Assembly: GCF_003113265.1 (NCBI RefSeq)
Contig: NZ_PUIV01000011.1
Coordinates: 32,529 to 96,528 of the forward strand
Length of the DNA stretch: 64,000 nucleotides
Direction: 5' to 3'
From: Methylosinus sporium
Lineage (GTDB): Bacteria > Pseudomonadota > Alphaproteobacteria > Rhizobiales > Beijerinckiaceae
Shown here: positions 9,804-18,347 of the stretch, one piece after another
How the letters are laid out: each line of letters begins with the position of its first letter
How positions within the stretch are numbered: the stretch's first letter is position 1
Made by a program: the position numbers and the translations under genes
Notes under the pieces: model-generated
Seen by the model: the letters and a program-made list of their open reading frames with translations, nothing else
Told to the model about the DNA's origin: nothing
Database searches by the model: none

Positions 9804-11249
9804 TCATACGCGCGCGAGCGGCGCATCGTCGATGATCCATGTGTCCTTGGTCCCGCCGCCCTGGCTCGAATTCACGACGAGAGAATTCTCCTTCATGGCG
9901 ACGCGCGTCAAGCCGCCGGGCACCACGCTCGCGCCATTGGGACCATAGAGCACGAAAGGTCTGAGATCGACATGGCGGGGCGCGACGCCGCTCGCCACCG
10001 ACACCGGGCAGGTGGAGAGGGCGAGCGTCGGCTGGGCGATGAAATTGGTCGGGTCGTCGGCGAGCTTGGCTGCGAATTCCGCGATCTGCGCCTTTGTGGC
10101 GTGAGGGCCGACCAGCATCCCATAGCCGCCCGAGCCATTGACCTCTTTCACCACCAGCTCGCCCAAATGGTCGAGCACATAGGCCAGAGCCTCCTTCTCG
10201 CGGCAGCGCCAGGTGGGGACATTTTTCAGCAGCGGCTCCTCACCCAGATAGAAGCGGATCACCTCCGGCATATAGGTGTAAATGGCCTTGTCATCGGCCA
10301 CGCCCGTGCCGACTGCATTGGCGAGCGTCACATTGCCTGCATGATAGGCGCCCATCAGGCCGGCGACGCCCAGGGCGGAATCGGGGCGGAAGGCCAAAGG
10401 ATCGAGGAAATCATCGTCCAGGCGCCGGTAGATCACATCGACGCGGCGCGGCCCCTCCGTGGTGCGCATATAGACGATATCGTCCTTGACGAAGAGATCG
10501 CGCCCTTCGACCAGCTCTATGCCGAGCTTGTCGGCCAGGAACGAATGCTCGTAGAAGGCCGAATTATATTGGCCGGGCGTCAGCAGCACGCTCACCGGAT
10601 CGGCCCCCGCCCCGCGCGGCGCGGCGGAGCGCAGAGTGGCCAGCAGTTGATCGGGATAATTCTCGATCGGCGCGACGCGGTGCTGCGCGAAGAGATCCGG
10701 CAGCAGCCGCATCATCACCTCGCGATTCTCCAACATGTAGGAGACGCCCGACGGTGTGCGGGCGTTGTCCTCCAGCACATAGAAGCCGTCGTCGTCGGTG
10801 CGGATGATGTCTATGCCGGCGATATGCACGAAGATGTCGTGCGGCACGCGGCGTCCCGCCATCTCCGGCCGGAAGGCGGGATTGCGATAGACGAGCTCGG
10901 AGGGAACCACGCCCGCTTTCAAAATCTCGCCGGGGCCGTAGAGATCGGCCAAGAATAGATTGAGCGCCTTCACCCGTTGAATCAGGCCCTTCTCGAGCTG
11001 CGCCCATTCGGCGCGGGCGATGATGCGCGGCAGAATGTCGAAGGGAATGAGCCGCTCGGTCGCCTCTTGCGAGCCATAGACGGCGAAGGTGATGCCGATG
11101 CGCCGAAACAGCAGCTCAGCCTGCGCCCGGCGCGAGGCGAGAAATTCGGGCTCGACCGAGGTCAGCCATTTGGCGAGCTTTTCATATGGAATACGCGTCG
11201 CGCCGTCGACGCCGCCCATTTCGTCGAATTTCGCCACCTTCGAAAGCAC
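9804..11249 (-). CDS. Circularly permuted type 2 ATP-grasp protein (DUF404/DUF407)
   Basis: Probable ATP-dependent carboxylate-amine ligase of 481 residues. Visible family blocks are FDEMGGVDGATRIPYEKL (N-terminus), ERLIPFDILPRII, LNLFLADLYG, the metal/ATP region FYVLEDNARTPSGVSYMLENR, YRRLDDDFLDPL, and VVKEVNGSGGYGMLVGP near the C-terminus. The GTG start at 11249 is preferred because GAGGGAG sits nine bases upstream; the ATG ten codons later has no good site. It is the first gene of the three-gene operon. Its promoter must lie in the 860-bp gap upstream, where two 18-bp tandem repeats occur. Confidence 0.9.
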   Translation of the reverse strand: MLSKVAKFDEMGGVDGATRIPYEKLAKWLTSVEPEFLASRRAQAELLFRRIGITFAVYGSQEATERLIPFDILPRIIARAEWAQLEKGLIQRVKALNLFLADLYGPGEILKAGVVPSELVYRNPAFRPEMAGRRVPHDIFVHIAGIDIIRTDDDGFYVLEDNARTPSGVSYMLENREVMMRLLPDLFAQHRVAPIENYPDQLLATLRSAAPRGAGADPVSVLLTPGQYNSAFYEHSFLADKLGIELVEGRDLFVKDDIVYMRTTEGPRRVDVIYRRLDDDFLDPLAFRPDSALGVAGLMGAYHAGNVTLANAVGTGVADDKAIYTYMPEVIRFYLGEEPLLKNVPTWRCREKEALAYVLDHLGELVVKEVNGSGGYGMLVGPHATKAQIAEFAAKLADDPTNFIAQPTLALSTCPVSVASGVAPRHVDLRPFVLYGPNGASVVPGGLTRVAMKENSLVVNSSQGGGTKDTWIIDDAPLARV

Positions 11250-12111
11250 GTTTTCGCTCTCCCTCGGGTTTCGGCGAACGGCCGCTCACGCCGCACGATG
11301 CGCCTTTGTGAGCAGAGCATGGCAAGAAGCGAGCCAGATGACGAAAGCGTCGCCGAGAGCCGTTCCGATCGCATCTGGCCTTGTTGTAATCCGTTTATCG
11401 TCGACAAACCATTTATCGTTGACAAGCGAAATCCCGCGCATCAAAACCAAGAGCGTCGGCGCGACTTTCGAGTCGCGCGGCGTCAACCACACTCGCGAAG
11501 GACTCATGGGCAGTAGCCTCGGCAGTCACAGCCTCGGCGCCGCCGCCGCAGCCTCGTCTGCGCGCGTCGCGCCTCACACGAAAGCCCGCGGCCGCGAGGA
11601 CCGCGTGAGAGGCGCCGTTCGAGCCTGAGGCTCTGCTCGCCGCTCACGCCTTCGGCCGCCAAAACGGCCAGAAGGACGAGAGCGATGAAGATTTTCCCCC
11701 GCCCCTATCCGCATCTCCCCGCGCGTCGCGCGAGCGCATTCGTCGCCGTCACGGCGCCGAATGACCTTCGGAATTTGCGCCTCGGAAATCTGCGCCTCGA
11801 CGGACGGCGCACGCAGCCGCGCGCCGCCTGGACGATCGATCCGGCCTCTCATCGGCCCGTCTGCCTCTGGGAAAGGGGGACCGAAGCGCTCGGCCGCGCC
11901 GAGGACGAGGATGCGCAGAGTCGCCGAAGACGCGCATTTCATTTCGTCGCGCGCCTTGCGGCGCGCGACGCCGTTCCGCCGACGCCGGCGACGTCATCAA
12001 AGCGTCATGCCGCTCGAATGTAAGGGTCTCGCTCGTACGTTATGCCCTTTCGCGCGTGCGACATGAATCTCTGACAATATGCGAATCGCGGAAAAGATCG
12101 ACGACGAGCCG
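11250..12111. other. Long intergenic region; tandem 18-bp repeat and a small hairpin, no convincing gene
   Basis: About 860 bases without a credible coding frame; the open frames in it are low-complexity GC-driven readings with no start site or domain. Two features stand out: a tandem 18-bp direct repeat at 11394-11429 and a perfect 8-bp hairpin GCGCGACT-TTCG-AGTCGCGC at 11459-11478. Promoters for the leftward ATP-grasp operon and the rightward porin gene must lie here. Confidence 0.5.
11394..11429. repeat. Tandem 18-bp direct repeat in a divergent promoter region
   Basis: Two adjacent units, TTTATCGTCGACAAACCA and TTTATCGTTGACAAGCGA, differ at three positions. On the minus strand each contains TTGTC-ACGATAAA, so they could be duplicated regulator sites or promoter elements for the ATP-grasp operon starting at 11249. 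Confidence 0.5.
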
Positions 12112-14352
12112 ATGAAGCCCATACGACTCGCCCTTTTGGCGACGCTGATCCTCTCGAGCCCTGCGCGAGCGGCCGACAAGCCGTCCAAGAGCAGCTCCGC
12201 TCCTCCTCCCGCCTTCGCCTGGGCAGGACTGCATATCGGATTGAACGCCGGCGGCGCCGTTCCCATTGCGAGCGGCGGAACGCTGGAGGCGGGCAGCGGC
12301 TTCACCAGCCGCGCCTTCGACCTCGCGGCGCCCAATCGCGATCGCGCCGGGGCGAGCTTCGGCGCGCAGATCGGCTATGACTGGCAGCGCGGCCCTTGGG
12401 TCTACGGCCTCGAGACCGATCTGAATTTTCTCGGCCTGCGCCGCGCCTCCACCGGGATTTTTCCGGCGCCCGCCGCCTATAGCGCACTCGGCGTCGCCGG
12501 CTATGGGCTGACATCGGACGAGAACGGCGATTATTTCGCCAGCATTCGCGGACGCCTCGGCTACGCCTTCGACCGCAGGCTCGTCTACGCCACCGGCGGC
12601 GTCGCGGCCGGCGGCTGGCGCGGCGCCTCCAATCTCATCTTCTATGGCGCCGGGCCGCTCGGACTTTTCTTCGCGCCGGTCTCGACCTCCGCGCGCATGA
12701 AATTCGCGGTCGGCGCCGGCATAGAGCAGGCGCTCGACGATCATTTTTCCGCGCGGCTCGAATATCTCTACGTCGATCAGCAATCGCAGCGCCGCGTCTA
12801 CGACAATAATTTCTCTTTCCAATTCGGCGCGCGCCAGCGCAGCGCGGCGCATGTGCTGCGGCTCGGCCTGAATTACCGATTCGATCCGCAGGACGAGGCG
12901 CGCGGAGGCGCGGAAACCGAAGACGAAAAGGCGTCCGACGCAGCGAAGAGCGAGGACGCCGCGGGCCACGACGAGAAAGCGAAAAAGCGCGGCGAGAAAG
13001 GCGAGCGCGCGGCGAAGGCGAAAGACAAGGAAAAGACGGAAAAGAAGGAAGAGAAAGACGATAAGAACGGCGAGGAGCTCTACAGCTTCCACGGTCAGAC
13101 GACCGCCGTCGTGCAGGGCTATCCCAAATTCCCGGCGCTCTATACCGGCGCGCGCAGCTTCCCGCCCAAAGGCCTCGCGGACGCCGGCTCGACGAGCAAT
13201 CTCTTCATGGGACTGCGCCTTTGGAAAGGCGCCGCCGTCTATCTCAATCCCGAGGTCGATCTCGGCTATGGCCTCGCCAATTCCGTCGGCGCCGCCTCTT
13301 ATGTGAACGGAGCCGTCGCCAAGGTCGGACGCGCCGCGCCCTATATGCGCTTCCAGCGCTATTTCCTGCGCCAGATCGTCGGGCTCGACGGCGGCGAGAA
13401 AGTCGAGGACCCGGAGACCGGCTCCTATAACGAGGTGCTGGAATCGACGCAGAACCAGCTGTCGGGCAAGGTCGACAAGGATCGGCTGATCCTCACCATC
13501 GGCAAGTTCAGCGTGCCGGATATTTTCGACGACAACAAATACGCCCATGATCCGACGACGGGCTTCCTGAATTTCGGCGTCAACACGCTCGGCGCCTTCG
13601 ACTACGCCGCCGATTCCTGGGGCTATACCTATGGCGCGGCGCTGGAGTGGAAACAGGATTGGTGGACGGCGCGCGGCGGCCTGTTCCAGCTCTCCGAGAT
13701 TCCCAACGGTCCCTCTATCGAACCGCAGATCGGCCGCCAATTCATGGGCGTCGCCGAATTCGAGGCGCGCTACGATCTTTTCGAGCAGCCGGGCGTGATC
13801 AAATTCCTGGCCTTCGCCGACAATGGCAATCTCGCCAAGGTGCAGGACGCCATCGACTTCGCCTATCTCACCGGCAATTTTCCGCCGGACGTCAACAATC
13901 CATGGATTCGCAAGCGCCATGTGAAGGTCGGCGGCGGCGTCAATGTGCAGCAGCAGCTCTCTAAGGAGATCGGCTTTTTCCTGCGCGCCAGCATGTCCGA
14001 CGGGCGCTTCGAGACGGTGGACTACACCGATATAGACCGCTCGCTCTCGACCGGCTTCACCGCCGCCGGCGCGCTGTGGGGCCGCGACAAGGACGAGATC
14101 GGCGGCGCCATGGTGTTCTCCGGCCTCGCCGGCCCGCGCGTGAGCTATTTCGGCCTCGGCGGAACCAGCGTCTATATCGGCGACGGCAGGCTCTCCTACG
14201 CCGGCGAAAAAGTGCTGGAGACCTATTACAAATACAATGTTCGCGACGGAGTCGAGCTGACGCTCGACTATCAGTTCATCGGCAATCCCGCGCATAACGC
14301 CGCGCGTGGGCCGATCAATGTCTTCGGCCTGCGGCTGCACGCGCAATTTTGA
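12112..14352 (+). CDS. Outer-membrane protein: Omp25-like barrel joined to an OprB-type porin
   Basis: The 746-residue product (from ATG 12112) begins with a Sec signal (MKPIRLALLATLILSSPARA). Residues about 25-260 look like an Omp25/opacity-type 8-strand barrel (WAGLHIGLNAGG, ASFGAQIGYDWQ, YFASIRGRLGYAF, RLEYLYVD, HVLRLGLNYRF). A highly charged Lys/Glu/Asp linker follows (about 260-325). The rest looks like an OprB-family carbohydrate-selective porin (LYTGARSFPPKG, SWGYTYGAALEW, GLFQLSEIPNG, KYNVRDGVELTLDYQFI) ending in Phe as barrel proteins do. An upstream ATG at 12079 adds an unlikely leader. One open frame covers both parts, so a fusion or a two-domain barrel is real at the DNA level; the substrate is unknown. 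Confidence 0.82.
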   Translation: MKPIRLALLATLILSSPARAADKPSKSSSAPPPAFAWAGLHIGLNAGGAVPIASGGTLEAGSGFTSRAFDLAAPNRDRAGASFGAQIGYDWQRGPWVYGLETDLNFLGLRRASTGIFPAPAAYSALGVAGYGLTSDENGDYFASIRGRLGYAFDRRLVYATGGVAAGGWRGASNLIFYGAGPLGLFFAPVSTSARMKFAVGAGIEQALDDHFSARLEYLYVDQQSQRRVYDNNFSFQFGARQRSAAHVLRLGLNYRFDPQDEARGGAETEDEKASDAAKSEDAAGHDEKAKKRGEKGERAAKAKDKEKTEKKEEKDDKNGEELYSFHGQTTAVVQGYPKFPALYTGARSFPPKGLADAGSTSNLFMGLRLWKGAAVYLNPEVDLGYGLANSVGAASYVNGAVAKVGRAAPYMRFQRYFLRQIVGLDGGEKVEDPETGSYNEVLESTQNQLSGKVDKDRLILTIGKFSVPDIFDDNKYAHDPTTGFLNFGVNTLGAFDYAADSWGYTYGAALEWKQDWWTARGGLFQLSEIPNGPSIEPQIGRQFMGVAEFEARYDLFEQPGVIKFLAFADNGNLAKVQDAIDFAYLTGNFPPDVNNPWIRKRHVKVGGGVNVQQQLSKEIGFFLRASMSDGRFETVDYTDIDRSLSTGFTAAGALWGRDKDEIGGAMVFSGLAGPRVSYFGLGGTSVYIGDGRLSYAGEKVLETYYKYNVRDGVELTLDYQFIGNPAHNAARGPINVFGLRLHAQF

Positions 14353-14368
14353 GAGATTTGGGCGTACT

Positions 14369-14391
14369 CGCCGATTGTTCTACAATCGGCG
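14369..14391 (+). promoter_or_regulatory. Hairpin just upstream of hupU start
   Basis: CGCCGATTGT and ACAATCGGCG form a perfect 10-bp stem with a TCT loop, ending four bases before the hupU ATG. It lacks a T-run. It either ends the porin transcript or folds over the hupU ribosome site (GGCGTGAG). Confidence 0.5.
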
Positions 14392-14395
14392 TGAG

Positions 14396-15430
14396 ATGAC
14401 CAAGGCGCACGACGATTTCACTCTGCTCTGGCTGCAGGCCGGCAGCTGCGGCGGCTGCACGATGGCGACGCTGGAGCGCGGCGCTTCCGGCTGGTTCGAG
14501 GAGCTGCGCGGCTTCGGCATACGTCTCCTCTGGCATCCGAGCGTCAGCGAGGAGACGGGCGAGGAAGCCCGCGCCATTCTCGCCCGCGTCGAGCGCGGCG
14601 AGCAGAAGCTCGGCGCGCTCTGCATAGAAGGCTCTATCCTACATGGGCCGGAGGGCACCGGCCTTTTCAACAAGCTCTCCGGCACCGGCCGCAGCATGTT
14701 GGATTGGGCGCGCGCTCTGGCGCCGCGCGCCGATTATTGCGTGGCGGTGGGCAGCTGCGCCGCTTTCGGCGGCGTGCCGGCCGGCGCGCCAGACCCCACC
14801 GACGCCAGCGGGCTGCAATATTCGGGCGTCGATATCGGCGGGGCGCTGGGGCCGGATTATCGCTCGGTCAAAGGGCTGCCGGTCGTCAATGTCTCCGGCT
14901 GCGCGCCGCATCCGGGCTGGATCATGGAGACGCTGCTCGCGCTCTCGCTCGGCCGTTTCACGCAGGCCGATATGGATGATTACGGCCGGCCGCGCATTTT
15001 CGCCGACCATCTCGCCCATCACGGCTGCAGCCGCAATGAATTCTACGAGTTCAAGGCCAGCGCCGAGGATGTCTCCGAGCGCGGCTGCCTGATGGAGCAT
15101 TTGGGCTGCAAGGCGACGCAGGCGGTGGGCGACTGCAATCAGCGGGCCTGGAACGGCGGCGGCTCCTGCACGCAGGCGGGCTCGACCTGCATCGCCTGCA
15201 CCTCGCCGGGCTTCGAGGCGACGCGCGGCTTCCATCGCACGCCCAAGATCGGCGGCATTCCGGTCGGCCTGCCGCTGGATATGCCGAAAGCCTGGTTCGT
15301 CGCGCTCGCCGCCCTCTCCAAATCGGCGACGCCCAAACGCGTGCGCGAGAACGCCCGCAGCGACCGCGTCGCCCGCGCGCCGACGCCAAGCGCCGAGAAG
15401 AAACTTGGGACCGAGAAGAAAAAAACATGA
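14396..15430 (+). CDS. hupU: H2-sensing [NiFe] hydrogenase small subunit
   Basis: Small subunit of the regulatory hydrogenase (HupUV/HoxBC), which senses H2 in the cytoplasm and signals to the kinase HupT. The 344-residue product has no Tat signal, unlike HupS. Iron-sulfur cysteine motifs are visible: SCGGC (C18, C21), VGSCAAFGG, SGCAPHPGW, HHGCSRNEFYE, CLMEHLGCKA and CTQAGSTCIACTSPGF. ATG 14396 directly precedes the conserved N-terminus; the longer frame runs back into the porin gene. The C-terminal 45 residues are a basic, poorly conserved tail. It overlaps hupV by four bases, indicating translational coupling. Confidence 0.93.
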   Translation: MTKAHDDFTLLWLQAGSCGGCTMATLERGASGWFEELRGFGIRLLWHPSVSEETGEEARAILARVERGEQKLGALCIEGSILHGPEGTGLFNKLSGTGRSMLDWARALAPRADYCVAVGSCAAFGGVPAGAPDPTDASGLQYSGVDIGGALGPDYRSVKGLPVVNVSGCAPHPGWIMETLLALSLGRFTQADMDDYGRPRIFADHLAHHGCSRNEFYEFKASAEDVSERGCLMEHLGCKATQAVGDCNQRAWNGGGSCTQAGSTCIACTSPGFEATRGFHRTPKIGGIPVGLPLDMPKAWFVALAALSKSATPKRVRENARSDRVARAPTPSAEKKLGTEKKKT

Positions 15431-16869
15431 GCCGCATCGTCGTCGGGCCGTTCAATCGCGTCGAGGGCGATCTCGAGGTGACGCTCGACGTCGAGAATGG
15501 CGTGGTGCGCGAGGCGCGCGTCTCGGCCTCGCTCTATCGCGGTTTCGAGCAATTGCTGCTCGGCCGCCCGGCCGCCGACGCGCTGGCGATCGCGCCGCGC
15601 ATCTGCGGCATATGCTCGGTCTCGCAATCTCTGGCCGCCGCCGCCGTGCTGCGCGCCGCCCAGCCGATCGCGCCCGCGCCCAATGGGCTTCTGGCCACCA
15701 ATATCGCCCATGCGGCGGAGAATATCGCCGACCATCTGACGCATTTCTACGTTTTCTTCATGCCGGATTTCGCCCGCGCCGCCTATGCCGGACGGCCCTG
15801 GCGTGCCGCCGCCGAGGCGCGCTTCAAGGCGGTCTCCGGCGCGGCGCTGCGCGAGGCGCTGCCGGCGCGCGCGCGCCTATTGGAGACGATGGGGCTGATC
15901 GCCGGCAAATGGCCGCACAGCCTCGCCTTCCGCGCCGGCGGCGTCACGCGGGCGCTGGCGCTCGGCGATGAGATGCGGCTGCGCGCCCTGCTCGCGGATT
16001 TTCGTACTTTCCTCGAGCGCACGCTCTTCGCCGCGCCGCTCGAGGCCGTGACCGCCCTCTCCTCGACCGAGGAACTCGATCGCTTCGCGGACAGCGCCGC
16101 CGGCGATTTTTCCGCATTCCTCCGCATCGCCCGCGATCTTCGCCTCGCGGAGATGGGACGCGGTCCCGGCCTGCTGCTCTCCGCCGGAGCCTATCTCGGG
16201 CCGGAGGGCCATCGCTTCCCCGCCGGTCTCCTCGACACGAAGACGGGCGGGCTGCGCGAGCCGCCGCTCGATCATATCGAGGAGGATGTCTCGCACGCCT
16301 ATATGCGCGACACCGTCGCCGATCCCGCCCTTTCCGACACGCTGCCGGATATTCACCGCGAGGGGGCGTATAGTTTCGCCAAGGCGCCGCGGCTCGAAGG
16401 CCGCGCTGTGGAGGTGGGCGCGCTGGCGCGTCAGGCCGTCGCCGGCCATGCGCTGATCCGCGACCTGCTCGCGGGCGGCGGCTCCACTGTCCTCGCCCGC
16501 ATCGTCGCGCGCGTCCTGGAGATCGCGCTGTTCACGCAGGCGATGGAGGATTGGACCCGCGCGCTGGCGCCGAGCGAGCCCTATTGCACGCCCGACGCGC
16601 CGCTCGCCGACGGCGCCTTCGTCGGCTTCGTCGAGGCGGCGCGCGGAACGCTGGGCCATTGGGCGAGCTTCCGCGACGGGCAGATCGAGCGCTATCAGAT
16701 CATCGCGCCGACGACCTGGAATTTCTCGCCGCGCGACGCCGCCGGCATTCCCGGCCCGCTGGAGCAGGCGCTGGCGGGCCTTTGCGTGGGCGAAGACGGC
16801 GCGAGCAATGTCGCGGTGCAGCATATCGTGCGCTCATTCGACCCCTGCATGGTCTGCACGGCGCATTGA
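15427..16869 (+). CDS. hupV: H2-sensing [NiFe] hydrogenase large subunit
   Basis: Large, nickel-iron-binding subunit of the regulatory hydrogenase. The 480-residue protein carries the N-terminal motif RICGIC (C60, C63) and the C-terminal DPCMVCTAH (C474, C477), together the four Ni ligands. It ends exactly at the His after the last motif, so it has no cleavable C-terminal peptide and should not need a HupD-type protease; that is characteristic of HupV/HoxC sensors and contrasts with HupL in this cluster. The ATGA overlap with hupU supports expression as a pair. Confidence 0.94.
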   Translation: MSRIVVGPFNRVEGDLEVTLDVENGVVREARVSASLYRGFEQLLLGRPAADALAIAPRICGICSVSQSLAAAAVLRAAQPIAPAPNGLLATNIAHAAENIADHLTHFYVFFMPDFARAAYAGRPWRAAAEARFKAVSGAALREALPARARLLETMGLIAGKWPHSLAFRAGGVTRALALGDEMRLRALLADFRTFLERTLFAAPLEAVTALSSTEELDRFADSAAGDFSAFLRIARDLRLAEMGRGPGLLLSAGAYLGPEGHRFPAGLLDTKTGGLREPPLDHIEEDVSHAYMRDTVADPALSDTLPDIHREGAYSFAKAPRLEGRAVEVGALARQAVAGHALIRDLLAGGGSTVLARIVARVLEIALFTQAMEDWTRALAPSEPYCTPDAPLADGAFVGFVEAARGTLGHWASFRDGQIERYQIIAPTTWNFSPRDAAGIPGPLEQALAGLCVGEDGASNVAVQHIVRSFDPCMVCTAH

Positions 16870-16880
16870 CTGTCTAGACG

Positions 16881-16898
16881 CTTTCCGCGACTGGAAAG
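16881..16898 (+). promoter_or_regulatory. Candidate activator site upstream of hupS
   Basis: CTTTCCGCGACTGGAAAG is a perfect dyad with 6-bp arms, 87 bp before the sigma-54 -24 element. The right arm CTGGAAAG recurs at 16958-16965 and again before hupG (22099-22106). This suggests an upstream activator or accessory-factor site; HupR binding is inferred, not shown. Confidence 0.4.
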
Positions 16899-16984
16899 TC
16901 GCTTCTCCTCATAGCGCCCTCCGCGAGCGAAGAGATTTTCGGCAATCGCCTGAGAGCCTGGAAAGATTCTCCTTACCCTCGCGC

Positions 16985-16999
16985 TGGCCCGCATCTTGC
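16985..16999 (+). promoter_or_regulatory. Sigma-54 (-24/-12) promoter of hupSL
   Basis: TGGCCCGCATCTTGC has the required GG-N10-GC spacing and near-consensus TGGC and TTGC boxes. It is 61 bp before the hupS ATG. Uptake-hydrogenase structural operons in related bacteria use sigma-54 with the NtrC-type activator HupR/HoxA, which is encoded at 31185. Confidence 0.82.
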
Positions 17000-17060
17000 C
17001 GTTCTTTCCCCAAGCGGCGCCGTCGCGCGAATGCCGCATTGCACAAGGGTGGGGAAGGAA

Positions 17061-18134
17061 ATGGCCGCCATCGAAACCTTCTACGACGTCATTCGCCGTC
17101 AGGGCGTCACGCGCCGCAGCTTCACCAAATTCTGCTCGCTCACCGCGGCGAGCCTCGGCCTCGGCCAGAGCGCCGCCGTGCAAATGGCGCAGGCGCTGGA
17201 GACCAAGCCGCGCATTCCGGTGATCTGGATGCATGGGCTCGAATGCACCTGCTGCTCGGAGAGTTTCATCCGCTCGGCGCATCCGCTCGCCAAAGACGTC
17301 GTGCTGTCGATGATCTCGCTCGACTATGACGACACGATCATGGCGGCGGCCGGACATCAGGCCGAGGCGATACTGGAAGAGACCAAGGAAAAGTACAAGG
17401 GCAAGTATATTTTGGCCGTCGAGGGCAATCCGCCGCTGAACGAAGGCGGCATGTTCTGCATCGACGGCGGCAAGCCCTTCGTCGAGAAGCTGAAATGGAT
17501 GGCCGAGGACGCCATGGCGATCATCGCCTGGGGCGCCTGCGCCTCCTGGGGCTGCGTGCAGGCGGCCAAGCCCAATCCGACGCAGGCGACGCCGATCGAC
17601 AAGGTCATCAAAGACAAGCCGATCATCAAAGTGCCGGGCTGCCCGCCCATCGCCGAAGTGATGACCGGCGTCGTCACCTTCGTCACCACTTTCGGCAGGC
17701 TGCCGGAGCTCGACCGTCAGGGCCGGCCGAAAATGTTCTATTCGCAGCGCATCCACGACAAATGCTACCGCCGCCCGCATTTCGACGCCGGCCAATTCGT
17801 CGAGGAATGGGACGATGAGGCGGCGCGCAAGGGCCATTGCCTCTACAAAATGGGCTGCAAGGGTCCGACCACCTATAACGCCTGCTCCACCGTGCGCTGG
17901 AACGGCGGCGTCTCCTTCCCCATCCAGTCCGGCCATGGCTGCATCGGCTGCTCGGAAGAGGATTTCTGGGACAAGGGCTCCTTCTACGACCGGCTGACCA
18001 AGATCAACCACTTCGGCATAGAGCATAACGCCGATGAGGTAGGCCTCGCGGCCGCGGCCGTCGTCGGCGGCGCCGTCGCCGTCCATGCGGGCGTCACCGC
18101 GGTGAAACGCATTACGACCAAGCACGAAGGGTAG
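17061..18134 (+). CDS. hupS: Uptake [NiFe] hydrogenase small subunit
   Basis: Electron-transfer subunit of the membrane-bound H2-uptake enzyme. The 357-residue precursor begins with a Tat signal (RRSFTKF, residues 18-24, then a hydrophobic stretch ending AQA), so the folded dimer is exported. Iron-sulfur ligand motifs follow: [57 protein letters not shown] and [17 protein letters not shown]-terminal hydrophobic anchor (about 325-345, [19 protein letters not shown]) is present. ATG 17061 follows GGGGAAGGAA; the upstream start at 17031 lacks a site. Hydrogen oxidised here feeds electrons through HupC to quinone. Confidence 0.97.
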   Translation: MAAIETFYDVIRRQGVTRRSFTKFCSLTAASLGLGQSAAVQMAQALETKPRIPVIWMHGLECTCCSESFIRSAHPLAKDVVLSMISLDYDDTIMAAAGHQAEAILEETKEKYKGKYILAVEGNPPLNEGGMFCIDGGKPFVEKLKWMAEDAMAIIAWGACASWGCVQAAKPNPTQATPIDKVIKDKPIIKVPGCPPIAEVMTGVVTFVTTFGRLPELDRQGRPKMFYSQRIHDKCYRRPHFDAGQFVEEWDDEAARKGHCLYKMGCKGPTTYNACSTVRWNGGVSFPIQSGHGCIGCSEEDFWDKGSFYDRLTKINHFGIEHNADEVGLAAAAVVGGAVAVHAGVTAVKRITTKHEG

Positions 18135-18152
18135 TCGCGCAGCAGCGCACCC

Positions 18153-18210
18153 CTCGCCCCTCATGCTGAGGAGGCGGCATAGCCGCCGTCTTAAAAGCGC
18201 GAGGGGCGAG
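18153..18210. repeat. Palindromic intergenic repeat, first copy between hupS and hupL
   Basis: CTCGCCCCTC (from 18153) pairs with GAGGGGCGAG (ending 18210) and encloses an inner hairpin GGCGGC-ATA-GCCGCC (18173-18187). Together with the next element it fills most of the unusually long hupS-hupL gap. Confidence 0.7.
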
Positions 18211-18230
18211 TTCCAGAGGGCGCGCATGAC

Positions 18231-18285
18231 GCTTCCCTCGTCCTTCGAGACGCGGCCTTTGGCCGCTCCTCAGGATGAGGGAAGC
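18231..18285. repeat. Palindromic intergenic repeat, second copy between hupS and hupL
   Basis: GCTTCCCTC and GAGGGAAGC form the outer stem, continued by TCCT/AGGA, and GCGGCC-TTT-GGCCGC forms the inner hairpin. The TCCTTCGAGACGCGGCC core resembles a repetitive intergenic element common in Rhizobiales (recalled, not searched). It may attenuate or stabilise transcript ends between the two subunit genes. Confidence 0.72.
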
Positions 18286-18347
18286 TCCTGCCGGCCGCCC
18301 TGGACAAAAATTACACCGGCAACGGCCGATCTCGAGGAAACGCGATC

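Noticed and set aside
11685..12023. 112-codon plus-strand frame in the long intergenic region
   Set aside because: Composition is random Arg/Pro/Ala, there is no ribosome site, domain or signal peptide, and other frames are equally open.
12040..14346. 768-codon minus-strand open frame opposite the porin gene
   Set aside because: The plus strand has a signal peptide and porin motifs; the minus frame has Arg/Gly/Ala composition typical of shadow frames.
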